Position numbers and translations under genes: made by a program. The notes beneath the pieces were generated by a model. The model searched no databases, had not been told where the DNA came from, and saw only the letters and a list, made by a program, of their open reading frames with translations. From the NCBI RefSeq assembly GCF_030445035.2, contig NC_080678.1:119665947-119729946 (forward strand): 64,000 nucleotides of DNA, written 5' to 3'. Below, piece by piece: positions 35,135-44,999 of this stretch. This stretch comes from Dasypus novemcinctus (taxonomy: Eukaryota > Chordata > Mammalia > Cingulata > Dasypodidae). The first letter of the stretch is position 1; each line of letters begins with the position of its first letter.

Positions 35135-35585
35135 TATGATGGTTGTTGTGTCAACTCGGTCAGGCAATTGTGCCCGATCGTTTGGTCAGGCAAGCATTGG
35201 ACTACCTGTAATACAAGGACATTTATGGACTTTAGTACGATTGACTTTACTGCAGTGGTAAAACATAGATAGCTGATTACAATTACATCAATCAAGGAGA
35301 TTGCCGTCAGCAAGCACTGAGTGACCCAGCTAGTTGAATCCCTTAAAAGGGGAAGTGACTCCAGCATTGAGAGAGAATTTCCCAGCCTATCTTTGGACAG
35401 CCAGCATCTCCCAGAACTCATCCAGAATCTTCATTGGACTTTCATTGTAGCCCCTGGTTGCAGCCTGCCTGTGGAACCTGGACTTGTGCATCCCCACAAC
35501 TGGGTGACAGACTCTTATAAAATCACGTACTATTGACAGATATTCCTTGTTGATTCTGTTTCCCTAGAGAACCCTGACTAATACA
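35135..35585 (+). repeat. 5' LTR of the ERVL provirus
   Basis: 451 bp. Starts TATGATGGTT (the TG terminus has mutated to TA) and ends 'ctgactaataca'. Contains CCTTAAAAGG (35341-35350), which fits the CArG-box consensus, and a TATA-like 'cttataaaatc' near 35514. The 3' end 'tccctagagaaccctgacta' is the ERVL/MLT2-type terminus. Confidence 0.93.
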
Positions 35586-35606
35586 GCTTGGTACTGGAAG
35601 TGGCTC
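35586..35606 (+). other. Primer binding site region (tRNA-Leu-like)
   Basis: 'ttggtactggaagtgg' lies 2 bp after the LTR, in the place where ERVL elements carry a site for the 3' end of tRNA-Leu. Diverged. Confidence 0.6.
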
Positions 35607-37311
35607 TTGAGGAACAGAGTCTTAAGCGTGAGATGTCTGAGGTGGTTCTGGGAGTTTTACAATTGTCTCTCTACTCTAATTGGACTCAAGGGTACCAACG
35701 ACTCCCTTTCCAATAACGAAGAGGCCTCTAACAGTCAACAGTACGAGTTGGCAATCAAGATATGCAAAATATCATCATTGGATTCCCCTACTTCCATGCT
35801 TATAAAAAGCAAGGATCTGGGTGAGAGTGTTTTCAACACCTTAACAGAGTTTTGTGGAGTCAATCGGTAAAATGATGTTGGCTGGCTCCTCCTAGATACT
35901 CTGGATACTCCTACAAAAGAACGAGGAGTTAAAGCCTTCAAATTTGAAATGTAAATACCGCATGAATGATGTGAAAGTTTCTATGTGTACTCTGAAAGAA
36001 AATCTTGTCTTCTGTAGACACAGGCTCAAAATATCTGAGAACCAAACACAGACTCTCATTGTACGAGTAGTGGAGTTACAAAGGAAACTAAAATCTCAAC
36101 CCCACAGGGTTTCTGCAGTTAAAGTGCAGGCATTGATTATAAAAGAGTGGAATCCAGAGAATTGGGATGGAGACATATGGGATGATGATGATATTGATGG
36201 AGACATTGGAACCCTGAATTCTTCTGAGACTTTACCAGATAAGCCTTATATGGCCTGCCCTGTGGAGACCACACCTTGTCAACCTTGTATCATCCAGCCT
36301 CCAGCCTCCAGCCTGTCCAGGGAGTCTGAAAGAACTTCCAGCCCTGAAGTGGGTACCAGCCAAACTGAAGCCTTCCCTGCCCGGCCCCCGGCCTGCCCCA
36401 GGGAGTTTGGCCCTCCTCCCAGCCCCAAGGCACACACCAGCCAAACTCCAGCAGGCCCTGCCCAGCCTCTAGTCTGCCCTGAGGAAACTGCCTTCCAACC
36501 CCTGCCTGAAGAGATTAATCCTGTCTCTCCAGAAGAAAATGCAAGGGTCGATAGCTTGCAAGGCATTTCTAATCCTTCTCCTTACCCACCCTCACCACCT
36601 CTCTTGATTCAAGACCTATTACTAGACTAAAATCACAACAAGCGCCCAAAGGTAAAATACAAAGTGTGACCCATGAGGAAGTAAGGTATACTCAGAAAGA
36701 ACTGCGTGAGTTTTCCAACTTATATAGACAGAAATCAGGGGAATATGTGTGGGAATGGATATTAAGCATATGGGATAATGGTGGAAGGAATATAAAGTTG
36801 GATCAGGCTGAATTTATTGATATGGGCCCACTAAGCAGAAATTCTGGATTCAACGCTGTAGCTCCGGGGATTAGAAAGGGCTCTAACTGTGTGAGTGGTT
36901 GACTGAAACATGGACCAAAAGATGGTCTAGCATGTCTGGGGTTGAGATGCCTGATTTGCCCTGGTACACAGTAGAAGAGGGAATTCAAAGACTTAGGGAG
37001 ATTGGAATCCTAGAATGGATTTACCATTTGAGAACTGCCCACCCACCCCAGGAATGTCCTGAAGGCACACCTTTAACCACTACTGTGGGAATAAATTTGT
37101 AAGACTACCTCTATCTTCCCTGAAGAGCTCTGTGATTGCTCTTCTCTGTAGTTCAGATATTACTGTAGGGAGGGCTGTGATGGAATTAGAATCCTTAAAC
37201 ATTATGGGGATGATTGGATGCTGATCTGGTAAAAGCCAAGTCTCAGCAGTTAATCGCCAAAGTCAAGGTGGACATGGCTACCACAATGAAAGGCAGATCC
37301 AAAAATCACTC
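35607..37311 (+). pseudogene. gag: ERVL gag remnant, first part
   Basis: Gag would form the viral core. Three fragments survive in different frames. 35944-36630 (228 codons) has a basic, helix-prone N-terminal part, then an acidic run (W-D-D-D-D region near 36175-36215), then a long proline/serine-rich linker. 36666-36902 is capsid-like, with W/Y-rich helices and 'GGRN' at about 36784. A third piece (from 36899) continues capsid-like sequence and runs into stops after 37102. No zinc-knuckle is visible. Frame changes occur near 36630-36666 and 36900. The upstream 87-codon frame (35607-35870) may be leader or extreme 5' gag. Assignment is by position and general character. Confidence 0.65.
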
Positions 37312-37913
37312 AAAATAGTCTGAGTTGCCCCCACACCAGGGAGCCAAGAGTGCCTACAACTGAAAGCAAGAGAATTGCATCCAGCATCCATGTGGAATCT
37401 AAGCCCCCTCTTGATATGGATGTGGAGTGGACACAACCATGCCAGGGTCCACAGAATGGAGGAATAGAGTATGGATTAGAGTGGACTTATTGATATTCTA
37501 TTCATGAACTATTGTGATTAGTAATCGAAGAAAATGTGGCATTGGTGTGGAGAAAGTGGCCATGGTGGCTGCTGGGGTTAGGGAATGGGAGGAAGAGATG
37601 AGATGTGGGGGCATTTTCAGGACTTGGAGTTGTCCTGGGTGGTGCTGCAGGGACAGTTACCAGACATTGTATGTCCTCCCATGGCCCACTGGGTGGACTG
37701 TGGGAGAGTGGCTATGATGTGGACCATTGACCATGAGGTGCAGCAGTGCTCAGAGATGTATTCACCAAATGCAATGAATGTCCCATGATGATGGAGGAGA
37801 TTGTTGTTATGGGGGGAGGAGGGGGTGAGGGGGGAAGGGGGTATATGGTGACCTCATTTTTTAAATGTAATAATAAATAAATAAATAAATAAAATAAAAA
37901 TAGTCTGAGTTGC
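37312..37913 (+). mobile_element. LINE (L1-type) 3' tail, copy C, inserted in gag, with 17-bp duplication
   Basis: Body 37329-37896, flanked by perfect AAAATAGTCTGAGTTGC (37312-37328 and 37897-37913). It is the 5'-truncated 3' part of the same element as B and D, starting at the segment equal to about 28050 in B. It ends with G-rich words, 'gacctcattttttaaatgta' and (AAAT)n. Length about 570 bp. The A-rich start of the duplication fits L1-endonuclease target cleavage. Confidence 0.93.
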
Positions 37914-38105
37914 ATAGTGTATGGCATTGGCTAATACATCATCGGGTACCTAGCCGTGACATAGATGGGCAGTCTACTAAATTTCTTCTGGATCTGTATA
38001 AACAGAAGAGTTCTAGGTCAAGCAAACAAAACCCTAACTCAAATTACAGATGCAGAGAATCACGGCCCTTTAATCAATTCCCAGACTTGAGAGCCCCTTG
38101 AATGA
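37914..38105 (+). pseudogene. gag: ERVL gag remnant, last part
   Basis: Gag-like sequence resumes directly after the LINE duplication and runs in one frame until the stop near 38101. It is basic and serine/asparagine-rich, as expected before the protease. No CCHC motif is seen. Confidence 0.55.
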
Positions 38106-38219
38106 GGAGAGTGTAGGGTCTCCTTAGGGAAGGATCCTTTTAAACTGCCCAAAAGTTATAATGTTAATCTTCCTCCCACCTTTCCCCAAGGAGATCTACA
38201 GCCTTTTACCAGAGTAACT

Positions 38220-38591
38220 ATGCATTGAGGAAAAGGAAATGATCAGACATTTTGGAGATTATTAGACACTGGCTCAGAAGTGACATTAATTCCAGGAGAC
38301 CCAAAACATCACTGTGGTCCACCAGTTAGAGTAGGGGCTTATGAAGGTCAGGTGATTAATGAAGTTTTAGCTCAGGTCTGTCTCACAGTTGGTCCAGAGA
38401 GTCCCTGGACCCACTCTGTGGTTATTTCCCCCGTTCCAGAATGCATAATTGGAATAGGCATACTCGGTAACTGGCAGAAGCCCCACACTGGATCCCTGAC
38501 TTGTGGAGTGAGGGCTGTTATGGTTAGACAGGTCAAGTGGAAGCCACTACAACTACCCCTACCTAACAATATAGGAAATCAAAAGCAATAA
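38220..38591 (+). pseudogene. pro: ERVL protease remnant
   Basis: Retroviral aspartic protease cleaves Gag-Pol. The active-site D-T-G is at 38265-38273, followed by S-E and hydrophobic residues. About 65 residues on, a glycine-isoleucine-rich stretch (I-I-G-I-G-I-L near 38445-38465) occupies the usual position of the second conserved protease motif. The segment is open from the active site to 38591 in one frame, and is bounded upstream by stops. Confidence 0.8.
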
Positions 38592-39138
38592 CAGATTCCT
38601 GGAGGGATTGCAGAGATTAGTGCCACCATCAAGGATTTGAAGGACGCAGGGGTGGTGAATCCCACGACATCCCCATTCAACTCTCCTGTTTGGCCTGTAC
38701 AGAAAACAGATGGTTCTCAGAGGATGACAGTAGATTATTAACCAGGTGGTGACTCCAAATGCAGCTGCTGTCCCAGATGTGGTATCATTGCTTGAGCAAA
38801 TCAACTTGTCCCCTGGTACCTGGTATGCAGCTGTTGATTTAATGAATGCTTTTTTCTCAATTGCTATTAGTAAGGACCACCAGAAACAGTTTGCTTTCAG
38901 CTGGCAAGGCCAGTAGTACACCTTCACTCTCCTGTCTCAGGGGCATATCAACTCCCCAGCCCTATGTCATAATGTTGTCCGCAGGGAACTTGAACATCTC
39001 TCCCTCCAGGAAGACATCACACTGGTCCATTATATTGATGATATCATGTCAATAGGACCTAGTGAGCAAGAAGTAGCAAAGATTCTAGACTTAATAGTAA
39101 GGTATTTGCATGAGAGAGGATGGGGGATAAATGCAACT
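38592..39138 (+). pseudogene. pol: ERVL reverse transcriptase remnant, first part
   Basis: RT copies the viral RNA into DNA. The catalytic Y-I-D-D lies at 39031-39042. About 65 residues upstream is the 'A-A-V-D-L' motif (first catalytic aspartate, near 38826-38840). Stops are visible (for example at 38913) and the frame changes around 38735-38760, where the N-terminal RT region is damaged. The domain is cut at 39138 by the LINE copy D and resumes at 40280. Confidence 0.85.
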
Positions 39139-40279
39139 AAAATACAAGGTCCTGAGGCAGGACAAGATGGCGTCCAAGTGAGTACACCCTCATCATCTCT
39201 CCTGCAAAAAACTGGCTGAGTAGGGACAGAACTCTACCCAAGTGAGCAATTTTGGGAACCCACAAAGCAAGAGGTTTCTGGACATCGATCTGGAGAGAGG
39301 GCGACAAAAGGAGTGCTTGCTCAAGGTCAGCTAACAGGTAGGTGAAGATGGTCAACCACCACAGCAGGGAGCCGAAAGTGACTACAACTGCAAGCAGGAG
39401 AATCACATCCATCAACCATAAGGGATCTAAGCCCCCTCTCAATATTGAGGGGAGTGGACATCACCATCCTAGGGACCACAGGATGGAGGAATAAAATACG
39501 GATTAGAGTGGACTTACTGGTATTCTACTATAGAACTATTGTGACTAGTAATGGAAGAAATTGTAGCACTGATGTGGAGAAAGTGGCCATGGTAATTGCT
39601 GAGGACAGGGAAAGGAAAGAAGAGATGTGATGTGGGGGCATTTTGGGGACTTGGAGTTGTCCTAAATGATATTGCAGGGACAGATGCTGGACATTATATA
39701 TCCTTCCATAACCCACTGAATAAACTAGGAGAGAGTGTAAACTACAATGTAAACTGTTATCCCCGTGGTGCAGCAGTACTCCAAAACATATTCACCAAAT
39801 GCAATAAATGTGCCACAATGATGAAAGAGGTTGTTGATTTGGGAGGAGTGGGTTGGGGTGGGTGTGGGGTATATGGGAACCTCTTATGTTTTTTAATGTA
39901 ACATGTAATCTAATGTAATTTATTGTGATCTATGTATCTTTCAAAAATACAATTTAAAAAATGCAACAAACAAACAAACAGAAAACAACTGCTTGATAAA
40001 CAAATAAATATTTGTTTAAGAATAACCAGAATAGCACCTATGTACAGCTGGGGAAACAGAGCAATTGAGAGGGGAGGAATTTTCTTGTTTGTTGGTTTGT
40101 CTGTTTTTCTTTATGATTATTACTATTGAAATAAGGAAAAGGTTTAAAAATGATTGAAGTGATGAATGCACAATTCTGTGAATATACCAAATACCATTGA
40201 TTGCTCACTTTGGATAAATTGAGTGCTTTATTAATGTGTATCAATAAAATAGATTTGTTTTTAAAAAATACAAGGTCCT
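39139..40279 (+). mobile_element. LINE (L1-type) element, copy D, inserted in RT, with 15-bp duplication and a splice-like junction
   Basis: Body 39154-40264 between perfect AAAATACAAGGTCCT copies (39139-39153 and 40265-40279). The first about 170 bp (39154-39325) starts 'gaggcaggacaagatggcgt', like an L1 5' region, and does not match copy B. At 39326 ('gtcagctaacagg') it joins the B/C-like 3' part exactly at the position of a 3' splice site in B (28019/28020). The shared part runs to an A-rich stretch near 39950-39980, after which an extra about 280 bp with an old-L1-like 3' end ('tcacttt', 'tgtgtatcaataaaatagat') leads to the final poly(A). Confidence 0.88.
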
Positions 40280-40800
40280 TCCACCTCAGTGAAATTTCTA
40301 GGTGTCCAGTGGTGTGGGGCATGTTGAGATATCCCTTCTAAAGCAAAGGGTAAGCTGTTGCACCCGGCCCCTCCTATGACAGAAAAAGAGCCACGACACT
40401 TAGTTGGTCTCCTTGGGTTTTGGAAACAACACATTCCTCGTATGGGTATGCTACTCTGGCCCATTTACTGGGTGACCAGAAAAGTTGCTAGTTTTTATTG
40501 CAGACAGGAACAGGAAGAGGCCCTGCGTCAGGTCCAGGCTGCTGTGCAAGCTGCACTACCATTTGGGCCATATGATCAAGCAGATCCAGTGATGCTGGGA
40601 GTTTCAGTGGCAAATGCCATCTGGATCCTTTGGCAGGTCCCTATAGGAGAATCACAATGCAGACCCTTGGGATTTTGGAGCAAAGCCCTGCCATCCTCTG
40701 CAGACAACTACTTCCCTTTTGAGAAACAGCTTTTGGCCTGTCACTAGGCCTTAGTGGGACTGAACGCTTAACCATGGGCCATCGAGTTACCATGAGGCCT
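40280..40800 (+). pseudogene. pol: ERVL reverse transcriptase, thumb/connection remnant
   Basis: Resumes after copy D with an RT-like 'F-L-G-V-Q-W' segment at about 40298-40316, a stop at about 40325, then 130 codons open (40358-40747) with the tryptophan-rich connection typical of gammaretrovirus-like and ERVL pol. Stops at 40745 and after 40770. Confidence 0.75.
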
Positions 40801-41048
40801 GAGTTGCCTATCATGAGCTGGGTATGGTCTGACCCACCAAACCGTAAATTTAGGCATGCACAGCAGCACTCCATAATAAAGTGGAAGTGGTATATACAAG
40901 ATAGGGCTCGAGTGGGTCCTGAAGTCACAAGCAAGTTATATGAGGAAGTAGCCCAAATGCCCACAGTCACCCCCCTGCCATGTTACCTTATCTTTCCCAG
41001 TCCACAGCTTTGGCCTCTTGGGGAGTTCCTTACAATCAGTTGACAGAG

Positions 41049-41390
41049 GAAGAGAAAACTTGGGCCTGGTTTACAGATGGTTCTACACAATATGCAGGTA
41101 CCACCCAAAAGTGGTCAGCTGCAGCACTGCAGCCCCTTTCTGGGACATCCCTGAAGGACAGTGGTGAGGACAAATCCTCCCAGTGGGCAGAACTGTGAGC
41201 AGTGTACCTGGTTGGTCATTTTGCTTGGAAGAAGAAACGGTCAGATGTACTTTTGTACACTGATTCACAGGCTGTTGCCAGGGTTTGGCTGGATGGTCAG
41301 GGAATTGGAAGGAACATGGTTGGCAAATTGGTAAAAAAGTGGTCTGGGGAAGAGGAATGTGGATAGACCTTTTTGAGTGGGCAAAAAACA
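41049..41390 (+). pseudogene. pol: ERVL RNase H remnant
   Basis: RNase H removes the RNA strand after copying. The first catalytic aspartate (in F-T-D-G-S) is at 41076-41078, the glutamate (in W-A-E-L) at 41190-41192, and the second aspartate (in T-D-S-Q-A) at 41262-41264. A stop follows the glutamate at 41196-41198, and another is near 41365. Confidence 0.82.
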
Positions 41391-42130
41391 TGAAAATATT
41401 TGTGTCACCAGAAGGTGACTTCAGCAGAGGAAGATTTTAACAATCAAGTGGATAAGATGACCCGCTCTGTGGTTAATGCTCAGCTGCTCCTGTCATTACC
41501 CAGTAGGCTCATGAACAAAGTGGCCATGGAGGTAGGAAGGAGGTTATGCATGGGCTCACACACGCTCTTCCCCTCACCAAGGCTGACTTGGCTGCAGCCA
41601 CCGCTGAGCGCCCAATCTGCCAGCAGCAGAGACCCACGCCCAGTCCCCAATATGGCACCATTCCTCAAGGTGACCAGCCTGCTACCTGGTCTACGTTAGA
41701 CCACCTCCACCATGGAAGGGGCAGCGATTTATTTTAACTGGAATAGACACATACTGTGGATATGGGTTTGCATTTCCTGTACTCAATGCTTCTTCCAAAA
41801 CTACCATCCGTGAGTTACCGAATGTCTTTCTACCACCATGGTGTTCCACACAGCGTTGCTTCCGATCAAGGAACCCATTTCACAGCAAATGATGTGCGGG
41901 AATGGGCACATGTCCAAGGAATTTACTGATCTTACCATGTTTCCCATCACCCTGAAGCAGGTGGATTGATAGAACGGTGGAATGGCCTTTTGAAGACTCA
42001 ATTATGGCACCAACTAGGTGGCAATCCTTTGCAGGGCCGGGGCAGTGTTCTCCAGGAGGCTGTGTATGCTCTAAATCAGCATCCACTCTATGGTGCTGTT
42101 TCTCCCATAACCAGGATCCATGGCTCCAGG
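41391..42130 (+). pseudogene. pol: ERVL integrase remnant
   Basis: Integrase joins viral DNA to the host. All three catalytic-triad codons can be located: D at 41746-41748, D at 41864-41866 (within S-D-Q-G) and E at 41972-41974 (within I-E-R-W-N). The first lies in a different frame from the other two, so a shift occurred between them. The N-terminal zinc-binding half (about 41395-41500) is partly readable and contains several stops further on. Confidence 0.85.
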
Positions 42131-42690
42131 AATCAAGGGGTGGAAATGGGAGTGGCACCACTCACTTTTACTCCTAGTGTCCTACTAGGAAAATTTTTGT
42201 TTCCTGTTCCTGCAACCTTAAACTCTGCTGGTCTACAGGTTTTAGTCCCAAAAGGAGGAGTGCTGTCACCAGGGAACACAACAATGATTCCACTGAACTT
42301 GAAGTTAAAACTGCCACCTGGCCACTGTGGGCTCCTCTTACCTCTGAACAACAGTCAAAGAAGGGAATTACTCTATTGGTTGGGGAGATCGATCCTGACT
42401 ATCAAGGGGAAATAGGTTGCAACTACATAAATGGGGGTAAAGAAGAGTTAGCCTGGAATACAGGAGATCCTCTGGGGCACCTCCTAGTACTGCCATGTCC
42501 TATAATTAAAGTCAATGGAAAATTGCAACAACCCAATCCAAGCAGGACTAACAATGGCCCAGAATCTTCAGGAATGAAAGTTTGGGTCACCCCACCAGGC
42601 AAAGTACCACAGCAAGCTGAAGTGCTTGCTGAGGGTAATGGAAATATGGAATGGGTAGTGGAAGAAGGTAGAGATAAATATGAACTTTGA
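42131..42690 (+). pseudogene. ERVL dUTPase remnant at 3' end of pol
   Basis: dUTPase hydrolyses dUTP and keeps uracil out of viral DNA; its location after integrase is specific to ERVL. A 'P-P-G-H-C-G-L-L-L-P' segment (about 42313-42342) and a catalytic-motif 'D-P-D-Y-Q-G' (42391-42408) are readable in two different frames, so a shift lies between about 42345 and 42380. A Gly-rich C-terminal extension with 'G-D-P-L-G-H-L' near 42460-42480 leads to the stop at 42688-42690. Confidence 0.85.
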
Positions 42691-43060
42691 CCACATGACC
42701 AGTTACAGAAACGAAGACTATAAAGGTCATGAATCTTTCTTCCTTGTTTCATGATGATGATGATTGTATATGTACACAAAACAAATTTCTTCGTCTTCTT
42801 CCCCAAACTTTTCCCTTATCATATAACAAGTTGAATCAGTTTCATGTCATGACATTTGAGGATGTGAACTTTGAGAGTGAATATTACCCAAGAACTTGCA
42901 CCCTGTCTGTATGGAATTAATGTGTTTCCGGTTGTACGCAGGAGAGCTGAACATTGTTAGGTGGAAATTTATATTTACGCATATCTGTTATTGTTTTTAC
43001 TTAGAGACTAAGTATGGTTTAAGGTAATGTGTATGGTTGCTGAGTTGACAAGAGCTGGAC
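42691..43060 (+). other. ERVL 3' non-coding region, no env
   Basis: About 370 bp between the dUTPase stop and the 3' LTR. No env-like frame, signal peptide or membrane segment. A clean polypurine tract is not visible just before the LTR ('gacaagagctggac'), probably lost by mutation. Confidence 0.7.
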
Positions 43061-43520
43061 TGTGATGGTTAGGCTATTGTGTCAACTCGGCCAGGTAATT
43101 GTGCCCAGTTGTTTGGTCAAGCAAGCACTGGGCTAACTGTAATAGAAGGGCATTTATAGACTTTAGCCACCATTGACTTTACTGCAGTGGTAAATCATAG
43201 ATAGCTGATTACAATTACATCCATCAGGGAGATTGCCATCAGCAGTGAGTGATGCTTAACCCAATCAGCTGAACCCCTTAAAAGGGGAAGTGATTCCAGC
43301 ATTGAGAGAGAATTTCCCAGCTGGTCTTTGGACAGCCAGCCTCTCCCAGATCTTGTCAAGAACCTTCACTGGACTTTCATTGGTGCCCCTGGTTGCAGCC
43401 TGCCCGTGGAACGTGGACTTGTGCATCCCCACGGCTGTGTGAGAGACTCTTATAGAATTGCATACTACTGACAGAAATCTCTTGTTGATTTTGTTTCCCT
43501 AGAGAACCCTGACTGATACA
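43061..43520 (+). repeat. 3' LTR of the ERVL provirus
   Basis: 460 bp, TG...CA ends intact ('tgtgatggttaggctattgt' to 'cctgactgataca'). The CArG-like CCTTAAAAGG is conserved at 43276-43285. It differs from the 5' LTR by roughly 60 substitutions and a few small gaps by hand count. Confidence 0.95.
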
Positions 43521-43679
43521 GGTTGGAAGAGGAAAGCTGTCTTTGTGGGTTTCTGGTGCATCCTCTTCCTTGCAGGCCTTGGAGGTGACAAGGCTAGAAA
43601 CTCAAGACCCAAATGTCTGATCCCTTTGTAGTTTTCTCCTCTCCATTTAAATTCAACAGTTACTTGTTGAGCACCTACT
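43521..43679. other. Host DNA right of the provirus
   Basis: Begins with the duplicated GGTTG (43521-43525). No gene or repeat recognised. Confidence 0.5.
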
Positions 43680-43830
43680 CAGCAGCCGGGTGACCTTGCC
43701 AATATTCCTCAACTTGCCTCAGTTTCTTTCTTTGTAAAATAGAGGTAATAACCAGCTCTCCTAGAAGGTTTGCTGTGAGGATTAAATGAGGAGTAAATTG
43801 AGATGGCTCTTGCAAAGCCCTGAGCGCGTA
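43680..43830 (+). repeat. MIR SINE
   Basis: 'acttgcctcagtttctttct', 'gtaaaatagaggtaataacc', 'ctgtgaggattaaatgagga'; a good 3' half. Confidence 0.85.
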
Positions 43831-43989
43831 GCCATGGTGGGCTACCCATGTTAGCCATTGCTGCAGACGCTGCGTCCACAGCCTCAGAAGCCCTTCCACG
43901 TACATCTGTGTACCTCCTGCACAAAGGCAAGCATCCAGGGTCGTGGCCAAGGTGCCGATCCTGTCTTCACCCCTCCTTGGCTGTGAGAG

Positions 43990-44285
43990 CTGAAGCTGGT
44001 GATCTAGTACATTCCTGTGCCTCTGTTTCCTGAAAAGTGGGGGTCACACCTGCGCCCATGTCCTAAGGTGGTCATGAGCACTACATGAGCTAGTCAATGT
44101 GAAGCACTCAGCATTCAGCCTGGCATACTGCTAGTGCTCCAGAAGTGTGAACGATTGCTACTATTCCCAGCACCGTCACATTTTACTAAAGAAAACCGAA
44201 GCCCAAAGATGCCGGGCTGGTTGGCTGAGGTGACACAGCAAGTTAGCCGACAAGGACCCATCTCCTGGTTCACCGGAGGGCTCTT
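43990..44285. repeat. Two MIR SINE fragments in opposite orientation
   Basis: Plus-strand MIR at about 43990-44155 ('tgtgcctctgtttcctgaaa', 'gcctggcatactgctagtgc') and a reverse MIR at about 44155-44285 ('ttgctactattcccagcacc', 'ggtgacacagcaagttagcc'). Confidence 0.6.
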
Positions 44286-44620
44286 TGGCCAGGAGCCTGA
44301 GGGACGGTCATCTCCTCTGAATGTTTCTATTTCCTACCACCACGTTCCTGGGCCTCCCTCACCAAACCCTGGAAGCTTCCTGTACCCCACGTCTTCAGGG
44401 AGGTTGGGAAAAGCAGCCCCCCAGCCCCTCTGGTCTCCTCCAGTCCCCCCCAAGGGTGATTTGGCCTGAGTTGGAGGAGGAGCCAGATCAGAAATGGCCT
44501 TCAGAGATCTCACCTCTCTGCAGTTTCTCTTTGGTATATTTCAAGGCCATAAGTGGTGTTCCCTGGAGAGGAACGGAGACAGAATCCCCAACACATATGC
44601 ATCCATGGCCAGTAATAAAT
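44286..44620. other. Unique DNA, no gene seen
   Basis: No exon or repeat recognised. Confidence 0.4.
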
Positions 44621-44624
44621 CACT

Positions 44625-44705
44625 CTACAGACCTGGGTTCCAGGCCTGGCCCTGCTGCTCACTTCCACTGTGGCCTTGGACAAATCACAGGGAAATCCAA
44701 GGTCA
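44625..44705 (+). repeat. MIR SINE fragment
   Basis: 'acctgggttccaggcctggc' and 'gtggccttggacaaatcaca'. Confidence 0.7.
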
Positions 44706-44789
44706 AGGAGGCACAGTCCAGGCCTCAAACCATGGCTCTGGGGGAGGGAGGGGCCAGGGCAGGTCAAACATGTGACTGGGATGGCAGGA

Positions 44790-44975
44790 GCCAGAAGGGG
44801 GCACCTGCAAGAGGGAACAATGACCAGTGGCCTGAGGACCCAGAAAGATTTTCTGGGGAAGGAGACCTTACGTTGGCCCTGCAGGATGCCTAGGAGAAAA
44901 GCAGGGAGAGATGAGCAGGAAGGGCATTCTGAGCCTAGGGAACAGCGTGTGTTTGGGGGCATCAAAGTATGCATT
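44790..44975 (-). repeat. L2 LINE fragment
   Basis: 'gaaggagaccttacgttggc', 'tgagcaggaagggcattctg' and 'ggaacagcgtgtgtttggg' are reverse-strand L2 words. A plus-strand L2 word ('cctcctccaggaagccatct') is at 45205. Confidence 0.6.
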
Positions 44976-44999
44976 CAGGGAACTCAGAGCTGTCAGCCC

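Larger units (their letters stand above)
35130..43525 (+). mobile_element. ERVL-type (class III) endogenous retrovirus provirus, defective
   Basis: Paired LTRs at 35135-35585 and 43061-43520 bracket broken gag, protease, reverse transcriptase, RNase H, integrase and dUTPase segments in that order. A 5-bp GGTTG duplication flanks it exactly (35130-35134 and 43521-43525). A tRNA-Leu-like primer site follows the 5' LTR. The dUTPase at the 3' end of pol and the absence of env are the known hallmarks of ERVL. Two LINE-tail insertions add about 1.7 kb (with duplications), so the original provirus was about 6.7 kb. Every reading frame is damaged by stops and shifts; it cannot encode its proteins. 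The LTRs differ at about 13-15% of positions by my hand count, indicating an old insertion. It landed 5 bp after the poly(A)-flanking end of the L1. Confidence 0.95.

Noticed and set aside
42691-43060. A possible env gene in the provirus
   Set aside because: Only about 370 bp remain before the 3' LTR and no membrane-protein-like frame is present; ERVL elements lack env.
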